From Bacillota bacterium (GTDB lineage: Bacteria > Bacillota > Clostridia > Christensenellales > Borkfalkiaceae): a stretch of 55,990 bases of DNA. Position numbers and translations under genes: made by a program. The notes beneath the pieces were generated by a model. That model was given only the letters and a program-made list of their open reading frames with translations. It was not told the origin of the DNA and did no database searches. The DNA lies in contig QAKE01000088.1 of NCBI GenBank assembly GCA_003343995.1, forward strand, positions 1 through 55,990, read 5' to 3'. This document shows positions 1-7,888 of the stretch, piece by piece; the stretch's first letter is position 1, and each line of letters starts with the position of its first letter.

Positions 1-1160
1 TCAACAACCGTCCATACCTCTTTCCGTAGATGATGAGCTTGATATGTGAGACTTTTTCCTGCCTTTATAATCAATTGCTTCGTCAACGATTGAAAGCCAT
101 CTGAATATTGAACATTATGAATAATCTTGTATTCTCCCCAATGTCTTTCCTCATACATTGGACAACACTGTAGCCGGTCTGCGTATTTTTTTATGTTCTC
201 GCTCTTGCTCTTTTCGGAAATTAAAATACCGTCATTCGATGCTGCAATCACCAAATCTTTGGTTCCTATACACATAATCGGAAGATCCAATTCATTAATG
301 ATATGTGTATTTTCTGCCTCTCCATCAGTGATAACATTACCGATTACATGGTCTTCCAACTCATCTGTAAGTGTATTCCAAGTCCCTAAATCTTTCCATT
401 TGCCAGAGAAAGGAACTACTGCTACCAATTTGGCCTTTTCTGCCACCTCATAATCGAAACTGATTTTGGGGAATTCACTATATCTGTTACGGATTTCCGA
501 AAAAGAAACAGCCCGGATATATTGCTCCACAATATTCATCATATATCCCAACTTAAAAGCAAATACGCCACCGTTCCAAAATGCATTTTCTTTTATAAGA
601 TATTCCGCTGTAGCTACATTCGGTTTTTCCGTAAACCGTTTGACCGAAAAGATTCCACCTTTCAGTTTCGATTCATCAGGCACTACATATCCATATTTAG
701 CAGATGGATAGGTTGGAGTAATCCCCATAAGAACCAGCTCGGCTACATTGTCATCCACCGCATGCACCATCTGCTCAATAACTTTGAAATATCCAGCTTC
801 CGTAAAAGGGTCACAAGGCATAACAACAACTACTTCTTCATCGGCACATGATTTCTCATATTTCAGATATGAAGCTGCCAAAGCAATGGCTGGAAATGTA
901 TCACGTCTTTCTGGCTCCACCACTACATCGATGTATTCACCCAGCTGATTGTAAATAACATCAGCCTGAGACAAGCTGGTAGCCACGGTTACATGACCTT
1001 TTAAATCGGATTCTCCCAATTGACGAATAACCCGTTGTACCATCGACTCTTTTTGACCATCGGGAGAATTGAGTAATTTTATAAACTGTTTGGAACGACT
1101 GTTATTTGATAGAGGCCAAAGACGTTTCCCAGAGCCTCCGGATAATAAAAGAATTTGCAT
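1..1160 (-). CDS. manC: Mannose-1-phosphate guanylyltransferase (3' end cut by window)
   Basis: This gene makes GDP-mannose from mannose-1-phosphate and GTP in the cytoplasm and feeds the two GDP-sugar enzymes upstream of it. The ATG at 1160 opens with MQILLLSGGSGKRLWPLS, the nucleotide-binding signature of sugar-phosphate nucleotidyltransferases, and further on it reads VVVVMPCDPF, FTEKPN and NGGVFAF, all usual for GMP enzymes. The last readable residues (SLTYQAHHLRKEVWTVV) begin the C-terminal cupin-like region, so only a short tail is missing beyond position 1. It lies 18 bp downstream of fcl in the same operon. No frameshift was seen when translating it by hand. Confidence 0.9.
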   Translation of the reverse strand, partial: MQILLLSGGSGKRLWPLSNNSRSKQFIKLLNSPDGQKESMVQRVIRQLGESDLKGHVTVATSLSQADVIYNQLGEYIDVVVEPERRDTFPAIALAASYLKYEKSCADEEVVVVMPCDPFTEAGYFKVIEQMVHAVDDNVAELVLMGITPTYPSAKYGYVVPDESKLKGGIFSVKRFTEKPNVATAEYLIKENAFWNGGVFAFKLGYMMNIVEQYIRAVSFSEIRNRYSEFPKISFDYEVAEKAKLVAVVPFSGKWKDLGTWNTLTDELEDHVIGNVITDGEAENTHIINELDLPIMCIGTKDLVIAASNDGILISEKSKSENIKKYADRLQCCPMYEERHWGEYKIIHNVQYSDGFQSLTKQLIIKAGKSLTYQAHHLRKEVWTVV

Positions 1161-1178
1161 AAATAATGTTTTAAATCG

Positions 1179-2123
1179 TTACCTTTCTGCACGCATGGGA
1201 TTATGCAGGAAATCATCATAAGCCAATCGGATACCATCTTCCAATTCAGTTTGGTAAGACCACCCCAAAGCCGTTGCTTTCGATACATCCAAAAGCTTTC
1301 GGGGTGTGCCATTCGGACGTGAGGTATCCCATTTGATTTCGCCTGTAAATCCTACAACCTTAGCCACCAATTCTGTAAGATCTTTAATGGTCAATTCTTT
1401 ACCGGTTCCTGCATTCACAGTTTCATTCCCTGAATAGTTGTTCATCAAGAACACGCACAGATTAGCCAAATCATCTACATATAGAAACTCCCGGAGCGGG
1501 CTGCCGTCACCCCAGCAAGTCACTTCATCCAGACCCGCCTCTTTCGCCTCATGGAAACGGCGGATCAAAGCAGGAAGTACATGACTATGTTCAGGATGAT
1601 AATTATCATTGGGTCCATACAGATTTGTTGGCATCACACTAATGAAATCCGTACCATACTGCCGATTCAAAAATTCACAATATTTCAAACCCGATATTTT
1701 GGCCAAGGCATACGCTTCATTCGTTTTCTCCAATTCTGATGTTAGCAAACAAGATTCAGGCATAGGCTGAGGGGCCAAACGTGGGTAAATACATGAAGAA
1801 CCTAAGAACTCCAATTTTTTACAGCCGTTCTTCCAAGCTGCGTGAATCACGTTCATCTCCAGTATCATGTTGTCATACATGAAATCAGCCAATGCAGATT
1901 GGTTGGCAATGATACCACCTACTTTGGCAGCAGCCAAAAAGACATATTCCGGTTTTTCTTCCGCAAAAAACTTTTCCACAGCTTCTTGCCGTGTCAAATC
2001 CAATTCTGCATGAGTACGAGTGGTAATATTCATATACCCTTGCCGATGTAACTCACGGACAATGGCAGAACCCACCATCCCACGGTGTCCTGCCACATAT
2101 ATTTTTGCGTTCTTATCCATCAT
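1179..2123 (-). CDS. fcl: GDP-L-fucose synthase
   Basis: Epimerase/reductase that turns GDP-4-keto-6-deoxymannose into GDP-L-fucose. It is a short-chain dehydrogenase of normal length (314 aa). The NAD(P)-binding GxxGxxG lies at residues 12-18 (GHRGMVG), the catalytic serine is in FLGSSCIYP near 110, and the Tyr-Lys pair is YALAK (Tyr138, Lys142). The family signature AAKVGGI is at about 65-71. Its ATG overlaps the gmd stop by 4 bp, so the two are probably translationally coupled. Family assignment is very secure. Confidence 0.96.
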   Translation of the reverse strand: MMDKNAKIYVAGHRGMVGSAIVRELHRQGYMNITTRTHAELDLTRQEAVEKFFAEEKPEYVFLAAAKVGGIIANQSALADFMYDNMILEMNVIHAAWKNGCKKLEFLGSSCIYPRLAPQPMPESCLLTSELEKTNEAYALAKISGLKYCEFLNRQYGTDFISVMPTNLYGPNDNYHPEHSHVLPALIRRFHEAKEAGLDEVTCWGDGSPLREFLYVDDLANLCVFLMNNYSGNETVNAGTGKELTIKDLTELVAKVVGFTGEIKWDTSRPNGTPRKLLDVSKATALGWSYQTELEDGIRLAYDDFLHNPMRAER

Positions 2124-3208
2124 TTTACAATTCCTTTCTCCAGATATTCGGCCAAGTTGGTACGCATTACGTTGGCCACATGTTCCGCAGCCACTTTTTG
2201 CATATCATGAGACACCATAATTTTCACCAACTCTTCAAAGGAGGTGGATTGCGGATTCCATCCCAATTCATTCTTAGCTTTCGTAGGATCACCCCATAGG
2301 TTGACAACATCCGTAGGACGATAGAAATCCTCACTGACAGCTACCAGTACCTTTCCGGTCTTTGCATCAATACCTTTCTCATCTATACCTTCACCTTCCC
2401 AACGCAGTTCAATGCCGGCATAGTGGAATGCCAATGTAGCAAATTCGCGAACAGTGTGCTGTACACCTGTTGCAATGACGAAATCCTGCGGTTTGTCCTG
2501 TTGAAGAATCAACCACATACATTCTACATAATCTTTAGCATATCCCCAATCACGTAGGGAATCCAGATTACCCAAATACAGACAATCCTGTTTCCCTTGT
2601 GCAATACGGGAAGCAGCCAATGTAATCTTGCGCGTTACAAAGGTTTCGCCTCTGCGTTCCGATTCATGGTTGAACAGGATACCCGAGCAGCAGAACATAT
2701 TATAAGCCTCGCGGTACTCTTTTACAATCCAAAAACCATAAAGTTTAGCGATAGCATAAGGACTATAAGGATGAAACGGTGTATTTTCATTTTGAGGAAC
2801 TTCTTCTACCTTGCCATAAAGTTCAGAAGTAGAAGCTTGATAAATCTTACAAGTTTTCTCCAAATGATTGGTACGAACCGCCTCTAATATACGAAGCACT
2901 CCCACCGCATCGACCTCGGCTGTATACTCAGGCGCATCAAATGACACCTGTACATGGCTTTGAGCAGCCAAGTTGTAAATCTCAGTAGGCTGTACTTTAC
3001 CCACTAATTTCACTAAAGACATAGAGTCCCCCATATCCGCATAGTGCAAGTGAAAATGAGGTTTCCCTTCTAAATGAGCAATACGTTCCCGATAATCAAC
3101 TGATGAACGACGGATAATACCATGAACATCATACCCTTTCTCCAATAGAAACTCCGTAAGAAACGAACCGTCTTGCCCAGTAATACCTGTGATTAATGCT
3201 GTTTTCAT
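2120..3208 (-). CDS. gmd: GDP-mannose 4,6-dehydratase
   Basis: Converts GDP-mannose to GDP-4-keto-6-deoxymannose, the first step towards GDP-L-fucose. The protein has 362 residues, normal for the family. It starts MKTALITGITGQDGSFLTEF, carries the nucleotide-binding glycines, then STSELYG and the YAIAK Tyr-Lys pair, plus VRTNHLEKTCKIYQAST typical of GMDs. It overlaps the upstream glycosyltransferase by 4 bp and the downstream fcl by 4 bp. Together with manC it gives a complete route from mannose-1-phosphate to GDP-fucose for a capsule or O-antigen. Confidence 0.97.
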   Translation of the reverse strand: MKTALITGITGQDGSFLTEFLLEKGYDVHGIIRRSSVDYRERIAHLEGKPHFHLHYADMGDSMSLVKLVGKVQPTEIYNLAAQSHVQVSFDAPEYTAEVDAVGVLRILEAVRTNHLEKTCKIYQASTSELYGKVEEVPQNENTPFHPYSPYAIAKLYGFWIVKEYREAYNMFCCSGILFNHESERRGETFVTRKITLAASRIAQGKQDCLYLGNLDSLRDWGYAKDYVECMWLILQQDKPQDFVIATGVQHTVREFATLAFHYAGIELRWEGEGIDEKGIDAKTGKVLVAVSEDFYRPTDVVNLWGDPTKAKNELGWNPQSTSFEELVKIMVSHDMQKVAAEHVANVMRTNLAEYLEKGIVK

Positions 3209-3990
3209 CTCGTCTTATTTCCTTTTGTTGTTTTTGTTAATAATATTTCATAAATCTTGTAAATATACCTTAATGATTCCAAAAAGATATTACTGTATAT
3301 ACCATTACGTTTAAATGCCTTTTGATGATCGGATATAATTTGTTTATGGCTGGTAAATCCACTGGTAGAAGCACCTCCTGTACGCATGGTTACAAAATCC
3401 ATCGGGATATATGTTGTCCGTATTTTATGTACGAAAATAAACCGTAAAAGACATTCAAAATCGGAGGCAATCTTATAAAACAAATCAAAGCCTCCATATT
3501 TGTCATATATAATTTTACGACAATAGAAACTGGGGTGGGCAGGCATAAATCCAAGTCGCATCCAACTACGTCGGAAAGTCCTTGACGAATAATAACGTAC
3601 ACATCGTTTCAAATCATTATCATGTACAAAATGTATGTCGCCATACACAGCATCTATAATTTTATTATCCAGTGCTTTGGATACTTTTTCAAGGACTTTT
3701 TCGTTTGTATAAAAATCATCACTATTGAGTATCCCAACAATATCTCCAGTTGCCATTTTAAGCCCCTTGTTCATGGCATCATACAACCCTTTATCTTGCT
3801 CGCTTACATAACGTAAACGCCCGTGATATTGCGGTTCCAACTCCCGTACAATTTCCATTGTGTTATCCAAAGAGCCACCATCCACAATGATATGTTCTAT
3901 ATCTGGATAAGTTTGCGACAGAACGCTTTCCATTGTGTCACGCAAAGTCGCACCGCTATTCCAAGTAGCAGTGATAATACTGATTTTCAT
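3205..3990 (-). CDS. Family 2 glycosyltransferase
   Basis: A 261-residue cytoplasmic GT-A fold transferase of the WcaA/colanic type. It begins MKISIITATWNSGATLRDTM, has the nucleotide-sugar motif IIVDGGSLDNTMEIV, and a metal-binding acidic triad in GILNSDDFY. The late region FVTMRTGGASTSG matches this subgroup. Substrate cannot be told from sequence; the adjoining GDP-mannose/GDP-fucose genes make those sugars possible. It is the first gene of the visible host operon, and the prophage junction lies about 70 bp upstream, so integration may have separated it from its native promoter. Confidence 0.93.
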   Translation of the reverse strand: MKISIITATWNSGATLRDTMESVLSQTYPDIEHIIVDGGSLDNTMEIVRELEPQYHGRLRYVSEQDKGLYDAMNKGLKMATGDIVGILNSDDFYTNEKVLEKVSKALDNKIIDAVYGDIHFVHDNDLKRCVRYYSSRTFRRSWMRLGFMPAHPSFYCRKIIYDKYGGFDLFYKIASDFECLLRFIFVHKIRTTYIPMDFVTMRTGGASTSGFTSHKQIISDHQKAFKRNGIYSNIFLESLRYIYKIYEILLTKTTKGNKTR

Positions 3991-4058
3991 GGCAAAATGT
4001 TCTTTATTTGATGTAATCTATTGATTTATAGGTTTTTTGATGTTTTGTGTGTGAGAGA

Positions 4059-4079
4059 GAGCAACAAAGTAGCAACAAA
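4059..4079. repeat. Left copy of the 21-bp prophage-flanking direct repeat (candidate attL core)
   Basis: The sequence reads GAGCAACAAAGTAGCAACAA plus one more A. The copy at 55291-55311, just upstream of the integrase, is identical at 19 of 21 positions. Further AGCAACAAA/TTTGTTGCT words lie nearby at both ends (4131-4141; 55260-55280), as expected for integrase arm sites. The repeat separates capsule-type genes from phage genes. Whether it is the crossover core or only an arm-site cluster cannot be decided here. Apart from this and the terminator at 4238-4265, the gene-free stretch 3991-4415 shows only a short stop-bounded minus-strand reading frame that I do not recognise. Confidence 0.45.
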
Positions 4080-4237
4080 TTTGTAAAAGCACATTTTTTT
4101 TGTGTTGTTCTCAGGTCTCAAAGATATGGATTTTGTTGCTCTCCGCAAAATCATTAATCAAGGTTGGTTTATTCCCAATGACGTGTGTCATAAAGTCGCC
4201 CGTTATCTCTGCAAGGAAGAAGATGACTTCACGAAAA

Positions 4238-4265
4238 CAGGGTGTCCGTAACCGTGAACACCCTG
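4238..4265 (-). terminator. Rho-independent-like terminator of the leftmost prophage operon
   Basis: On the minus strand an 8-bp stem CAGGGTGT/ACACCCTG closes a 12-nt loop and is followed directly by TTTT. It sits about 150 bp downstream of the lipoprotein gene ending at 4416, where a transcript leaving the prophage would need to stop before the capsule operon. Confidence 0.5.
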
Positions 4266-4415
4266 CCTGCTTATCTGAAAGTTATTTTCATCGAATTTTC
4301 TGTATGTGCCGCCTAAATCTTTTATCGGTGTAAATTATCATTGCCGGAATCATCGGGGCACATAGAACGCCATTCGGTGTTGGCTGACTTCTTGATGTTA
4401 TTTCCGTATGTGTCT

Positions 4416-4748
4416 TTATTTGATAAATTCAGAAGCAACCCATAAATCTATTTCTTTATCCCAATCAACTTTTACTCGAATTTTATATTTGCCAAATTTA
4501 GCCTCAATCAATTTACAATCATTTGTTGGCTTTATTATAAAAACCTTTTCTGATAATATCATTTCTTCCAACCTGCTTTCGTCTTTTCTATTGCACACCT
4601 TGTTCAATTCTGCAAAATCATCTTCACTGACAGCAGAAAGACATTCTTGAACCACATAAACCTTATCTCCTACATTGGGTAGTTTCTTGCCATTTCCACA
4701 AGAAAGGAACAGCCCCATAGATATGATTAATAAAATAATAATCCTCAT
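4416..4748 (-). CDS. Small lipoprotein, function unknown
   Basis: A 110-residue protein with a lipoprotein signal: MRIIILLIISMGLFLSCGN, lipobox LFLSC, cysteine at residue 17. The mature part is short, charged and contains no recognised domain; PNVGDKVYVVQ suggests a small beta fold. Its start overlaps the stop of the PD-(D/E)XK gene by 4 bp, so the two are probably co-expressed. It lies at the extreme end of the prophage, where lysogenic-conversion genes are common, and may be expressed by the lysogen. That role is inference. Confidence 0.75.
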   Translation of the reverse strand: MRIIILLIISMGLFLSCGNGKKLPNVGDKVYVVQECLSAVSEDDFAELNKVCNRKDESRLEEMILSEKVFIIKPTNDCKLIEAKFGKYKIRVKVDWDKEIDLWVASEFIK

Positions 4749-5815
4749 AATGAATATTTTTTTGCCGCCTCAATCAGAGTATCGGCATAGTTATAAATAT
4801 CATTGATTGAATTTAACTTGTACATCTTTTCACTTTTGTTTTCGTCAATGACAGCAAGTCTTTTTCTTGTAGGAGGGTCAAAATAAAAGCGGCAGACAGT
4901 CTTTCGCACATTATTGTCTATGGAAACACCGAAATAAGAACGTGTGTCTTTATAAGTTATCCGTTCAGCCGGGAAAATGTTTCTCAGAAGTGATTTCACG
5001 ATATAGAATGCTTCCAGTTCTTCCTCTGTGGTAACAATCCCGTTATCTGTCTGTTCTTCTGTCGGTTGTTGAACCGTTGGCGTGCCTTGTTCTGTGGGCT
5101 GTTCTTCATCTTTTATGGCGGCTTTCAGCCTGTCTGATATTATATCGCTAACATAGTTGTTAATTGTCCGCTTTACAAGTGTCGTAAACTGTTCAAGCAC
5201 TTTCGGTGTAAATACCCCCTCGTACACTTGTTTCCCGAAGAAACGCACAAAATCAGTGGACGGATTCGTGAACTCTTTCCCGATGACGGTTCTTAATTCC
5301 CCCATGTATTTAAGTTCGCTTGCTGAACTCAGAATCATATCAACATCAAAATACGATTTATGGAATTTCTTCAATTCTTCGATTTGCGTGTCTTTCAGGT
5401 CAAGCATATTGATTTCCAAGAACGGCTTTTCATCCATAATGTTTGGTTCTGAAAGGTCTGTGTAAAACCTGTATGTTATGCCGTTTGTCAATACGCCGAA
5501 TTTTGCCTTTGAGACATTGAAGTAACGTAACAGTTGATTGTCATGCAGGTTTAGGTCTTGTTCCCAATGCTTGCACTCAATAAGTATAATCGGCTCGCCG
5601 TCTTTCATTATGGCGTAATCAATTTTTTCGCCTTTCTTTGTTCCGATGTCACAACACATTTCAGGCAACACCTCCAAAGGGTTGAAGACATCATACCCCA
5701 ATGCGTTTATAAAAGGCATAATCAAAGCCGTCTTTGTCGCTTCTTCTGTCGGAAGATTGGCTTTGAGGGTCTCGATTCGTTCTGAGATTTGTTTTATTGA
5801 ATCTTTGAAATCCAT
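4745..5815 (-). CDS. PD-(D/E)XK endonuclease-like protein with HsdR N-terminal domain
   Basis: A 356-residue stand-alone protein whose N-terminal half resembles the nuclease domain of type I restriction R subunits. After a coiled-coil start come TEEATKTALIMPFINALGYD, then KKGEKIDYAIMKDGEPIILI followed by ECKHW, which gives the D...E-x-K catalytic core. No helicase follows. Residues about 235-260 are a Glu/Thr/Gln-rich linker (PTEQGTPTVQQPTEEQT), and the C-terminal 90 residues form a second domain with KTVCRFYFD. No methylase or specificity subunit is nearby. It sits between the lysis genes and the left end, a usual place for defence or superinfection-exclusion genes. Nuclease fold is likely; biological role is inferred. 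Confidence 0.8.
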   Translation of the reverse strand: MDFKDSIKQISERIETLKANLPTEEATKTALIMPFINALGYDVFNPLEVLPEMCCDIGTKKGEKIDYAIMKDGEPIILIECKHWEQDLNLHDNQLLRYFNVSKAKFGVLTNGITYRFYTDLSEPNIMDEKPFLEINMLDLKDTQIEELKKFHKSYFDVDMILSSASELKYMGELRTVIGKEFTNPSTDFVRFFGKQVYEGVFTPKVLEQFTTLVKRTINNYVSDIISDRLKAAIKDEEQPTEQGTPTVQQPTEEQTDNGIVTTEEELEAFYIVKSLLRNIFPAERITYKDTRSYFGVSIDNNVRKTVCRFYFDPPTRKRLAVIDENKSEKMYKLNSINDIYNYADTLIEAAKKYSL

Positions 5816-5848
5816 ATATCTGTTATTTAACGGTTCTTCTTATAGTGG

Positions 5849-6015
5849 TTGCCGTTGTTCACAGATACACACAAAAAACGTGGGCATTCCTCGTAGGTCA
5901 GAGGCATCGCCAAACGCCCGAAATCTCACAAGGAAATGCCCACGTATATGACGTGGGCATCTACCATTGCTTTTGAGATTTCTGAATATTGGCGATTTTC
6001 TGACCTCAACGGCAA
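5849..6015. other. Long nested hairpin with two competing inner pairings (structured RNA or MITE-like element)
   Basis: Five pairs of complementary segments are nested in order: 5849-5857 with 6007-6015 (TTGCCGTTG/CAACGGCAA), 5895-5902 with 5999-6006, 5907-5913 with 5989-5995, 5921-5928 with 5974-5981, and 5936-5945 with 5951-5960 (ATGCCCACGT/ACGTGGGCAT). A second copy of ACGTGGGCAT at 5878-5887 can pair with the same 5936-5945 segment, so two folds exclude each other. It fills most of the 298-bp gap between the nuclease gene and the spanin. I do not recognise the family; it may be an RNA, a non-autonomous element, or both. Confidence 0.6.
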
Positions 6016-6113
6016 TAGCAAACGCTATTTATCTTTTTCAAATGTCGGTTCAAAGATAATCATAATTGCCAAAATTCCGATATAATTTCCGATTTTATTT
6101 CTTTATAAGATAA

Positions 6114-6605
6114 TCAGATAAGCCATTTTACAAGGGATAAAATCTTTTTCCTGTAAATAATCACAAGAATGAAAAGAATGACCCAAAAGCCGTAAATCTG
6201 TGTTTTCTGCCACCAAGTAAGGTCACGGGGGACTTTCTCGATTTTCGTTTTTGTTACGGTCTTTGTCTTATAAATAACTCTGTCTTTGCGTTCAACGGGC
6301 TTTTCAAACTCTACGGGCTTTTTCTGCGGCTTAGTCTTCAAATTATGGTATAAAGTTCCGTCAGGGTTTATCCGTGCGTCAGACGTTGCGTAATCGTTTT
6401 CAAGATGCGATGTACTATCGGCTGTTTCACGTTCTGACGTTTGTGCCGGTATTTCAATAAAGACAGTATCGGGTACGTATTCAATACGGGTTTCAACCCT
6501 AATACCAACGCTGTCTTGTTGATGAACGCTTTCAGAAAGGCGGCGGCTTGAAGCACAGCCGCCTATAATGAATGTCAATAGTAAGAGCAAGGGAAGATGT
6601 TTCAT
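6114..6605 (-). CDS. Unimolecular spanin candidate (lipoprotein with C-terminal membrane anchor)
   Basis: A 163-residue protein with two anchors. The N-terminus is a lipoprotein signal (lipobox IIGGC, Cys17), and a single transmembrane segment lies near the C-terminus (about 136-152, YGFWVILFILVIIY) followed by basic residues. Between them is a charged, Pro/Lys-rich periplasmic stretch. Outer-membrane lipid plus inner-membrane helix in one chain is the layout of u-spanins, which fuse the two membranes in the last step of lysis. It lies 3 bp downstream of the amidase endolysin, as expected for a lysis cassette. No sequence-level family match is claimed; the call rests on topology and position. 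Confidence 0.7.
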   Translation of the reverse strand: MKHLPLLLLLTFIIGGCASSRRLSESVHQQDSVGIRVETRIEYVPDTVFIEIPAQTSERETADSTSHLENDYATSDARINPDGTLYHNLKTKPQKKPVEFEKPVERKDRVIYKTKTVTKTKIEKVPRDLTWWQKTQIYGFWVILFILVIIYRKKILSLVKWLI

Positions 6606-6608
6606 TTT

Positions 6609-7196
6609 TCAGATTGTCTTTAAGTAGTTGATAATACCTTTGACATGAAGACAGACAATCGTTTCTTTTCCTGTTTCTGACAGAAGAAACGCCACGTCTT
6701 CTTTATTGTCTTGAAAAAGGTTCTCAGTCAGAACGGCGGGGCATTTCGTGTGTTTCAAGATATACAAATGCCCCTCCTTGTCGGGGTCTCCGTCCGTTGT
6801 GTCCTTTCTAATTTTGAAGTCTGTTTCCTCTGCCGCCTTATACAGACAGTCTGCCATTTTATCGGCGGCTGTCTGACCGACAGAAGTCCACGCTTCCCAT
6901 CCACGTGCGTTCATCCATTGAGAACCGTTTCCCGCTGCATTACAATGAATAGAAACGAGAATGACGTTCTTCGTTCCTACTCTGTCACAAATGGAATTTA
7001 CACGCCGACACCGTTCGGATAGGCTGATGTCGTTTTCTTCTGTGACGATACGTTCAGCGTCAAAGCCTCGTTTCTTCAACTCTGATACAACTTTTTCGGC
7101 TATTTCTCTTGCGTATTTGTACTCTCTCAAAGAGCCGTCAGGGGAACGCTTACCCGCCGTGTCAACCCCGTGACCGTTGTCAATTAGAATTTTCAT
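6609..7196 (-). CDS. Endolysin: N-acetylmuramoyl-L-alanine amidase (Amidase_3)
   Basis: Zn-dependent amidase that cuts the bond between muramic acid and the peptide stem. The 195-residue protein is essentially only the catalytic domain. Metal ligands are His9 (DNGHG), Glu25 (LREYKY) and His84 (VSIHCNA); the catalytic glutamate is Glu158 (VLTENLF). There is no signal peptide and no separate wall-binding domain, so it should need the holin to reach the periplasm. It lies between a membrane protein (7205) and the spanin candidate (6605). Assignment is firm. Confidence 0.93.
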   Translation of the reverse strand: MKILIDNGHGVDTAGKRSPDGSLREYKYAREIAEKVVSELKKRGFDAERIVTEENDISLSERCRRVNSICDRVGTKNVILVSIHCNAAGNGSQWMNARGWEAWTSVGQTAADKMADCLYKAAEETDFKIRKDTTDGDPDKEGHLYILKHTKCPAVLTENLFQDNKEDVAFLLSETGKETIVCLHVKGIINYLKTI

Positions 7197-7204
7197 ACTC
7201 GTTC

Positions 7205-7807
7205 TTATTTATATTCTGGTAATAGGTATTGAATATTCATCGCACATCGGTGCATAATCTCTCTCGCTTCATCTTCTGATACATGAATCGGGCGTGTAAA
7301 CTCACAGAAAATTGAACCGACCCAATCATGCTTGTTATCATTTAAACGCTTTACCACAGCCGCCTCGCATCCGTAACTTGATAGAATTGATTTTGCGTAT
7401 TTGTCTTGAACCTGTGTGTCTATATCCGTGATATACATAAACAGGTTTTTAACCATATAAGAACTGAATTTAGCCACGTCTGCGATACGAAGATTTTGTA
7501 CATGTGGCTTCATTGGCTCAACACCTTTACGCTTTACTTCATAATAGATTGATAACAGACTTTCATTTCCCAACGGGTGGGGCTGAACAATATAAACTCT
7601 GTCAGCGTCAAGTTCGTGAAGAATGTTCCATAATTCCCCGTAAACGATAGAAGAATTATCGGCTCGGCGAATGCTTTTGATTTCTTCATCCTTTCTGAAC
7701 TTCTCAATTTTTAAGTCCGTGAGCTTGTTTTTCGTGTACTGATTATAAGCAAACCATGCGGCGATGATTGTGCCTATTGCGCTGATAATAGCTGGTAAAT
7801 ATTCCAT
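7205..7807 (-). CDS. Membrane protein with GAF-like domain; possible holin or lysis regulator
   Basis: I take the ATG at 7807 (MEYLPAIISAIGTI) because a -7 promoter box lies at 7827-7835, inside the longer reading frame. The 200-residue product has one N-terminal transmembrane helix (about 4-21), a short basic coiled coil, then a soluble domain with YGELWNILHELDADRVYIVQ and LLSIYYEV, which resembles the start of GAF-type sensor domains. The N-terminus faces the periplasm in a simple topology prediction, leaving the domain in the cytoplasm. Position directly before the amidase suggests a holin or a controller of it. The holin role is inferred; most holins lack such a domain. Confidence 0.55.
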   Translation of the reverse strand: MEYLPAIISAIGTIIAAWFAYNQYTKNKLTDLKIEKFRKDEEIKSIRRADNSSIVYGELWNILHELDADRVYIVQPHPLGNESLLSIYYEVKRKGVEPMKPHVQNLRIADVAKFSSYMVKNLFMYITDIDTQVQDKYAKSILSSYGCEAAVVKRLNDNKHDWVGSIFCEFTRPIHVSEDEAREIMHRCAMNIQYLLPEYK

Positions 7808-7826
7808 AAGTCTTTGATTTTTATTT

Positions 7827-7860
7827 GCAAATATATACAAACTGATTACAATATAATCAC
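7827..7860 (-). promoter_or_regulatory. Lysis-cassette promoter with operator
   Basis: On the minus strand a -7 box TATATTTGC occupies 7835-7827, about 20 bp before the ATG at 7807. Directly upstream is the prophage operator palindrome TGATTA-CAATA-TAATCA at 7843-7859. A regulator bound here would touch RNA polymerase. Confidence 0.65.
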
Positions 7861-7888
7861 TTTTAAAGTTGTTTAATTATAATCTCTT

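Noticed and set aside
4100..4333. Plus-strand open frame near the left junction, and a short stop-bounded minus-strand frame ending at 4112
   Set aside because: Neither has a plausible start with promoter or a recognisable family. A terminator lies within it.
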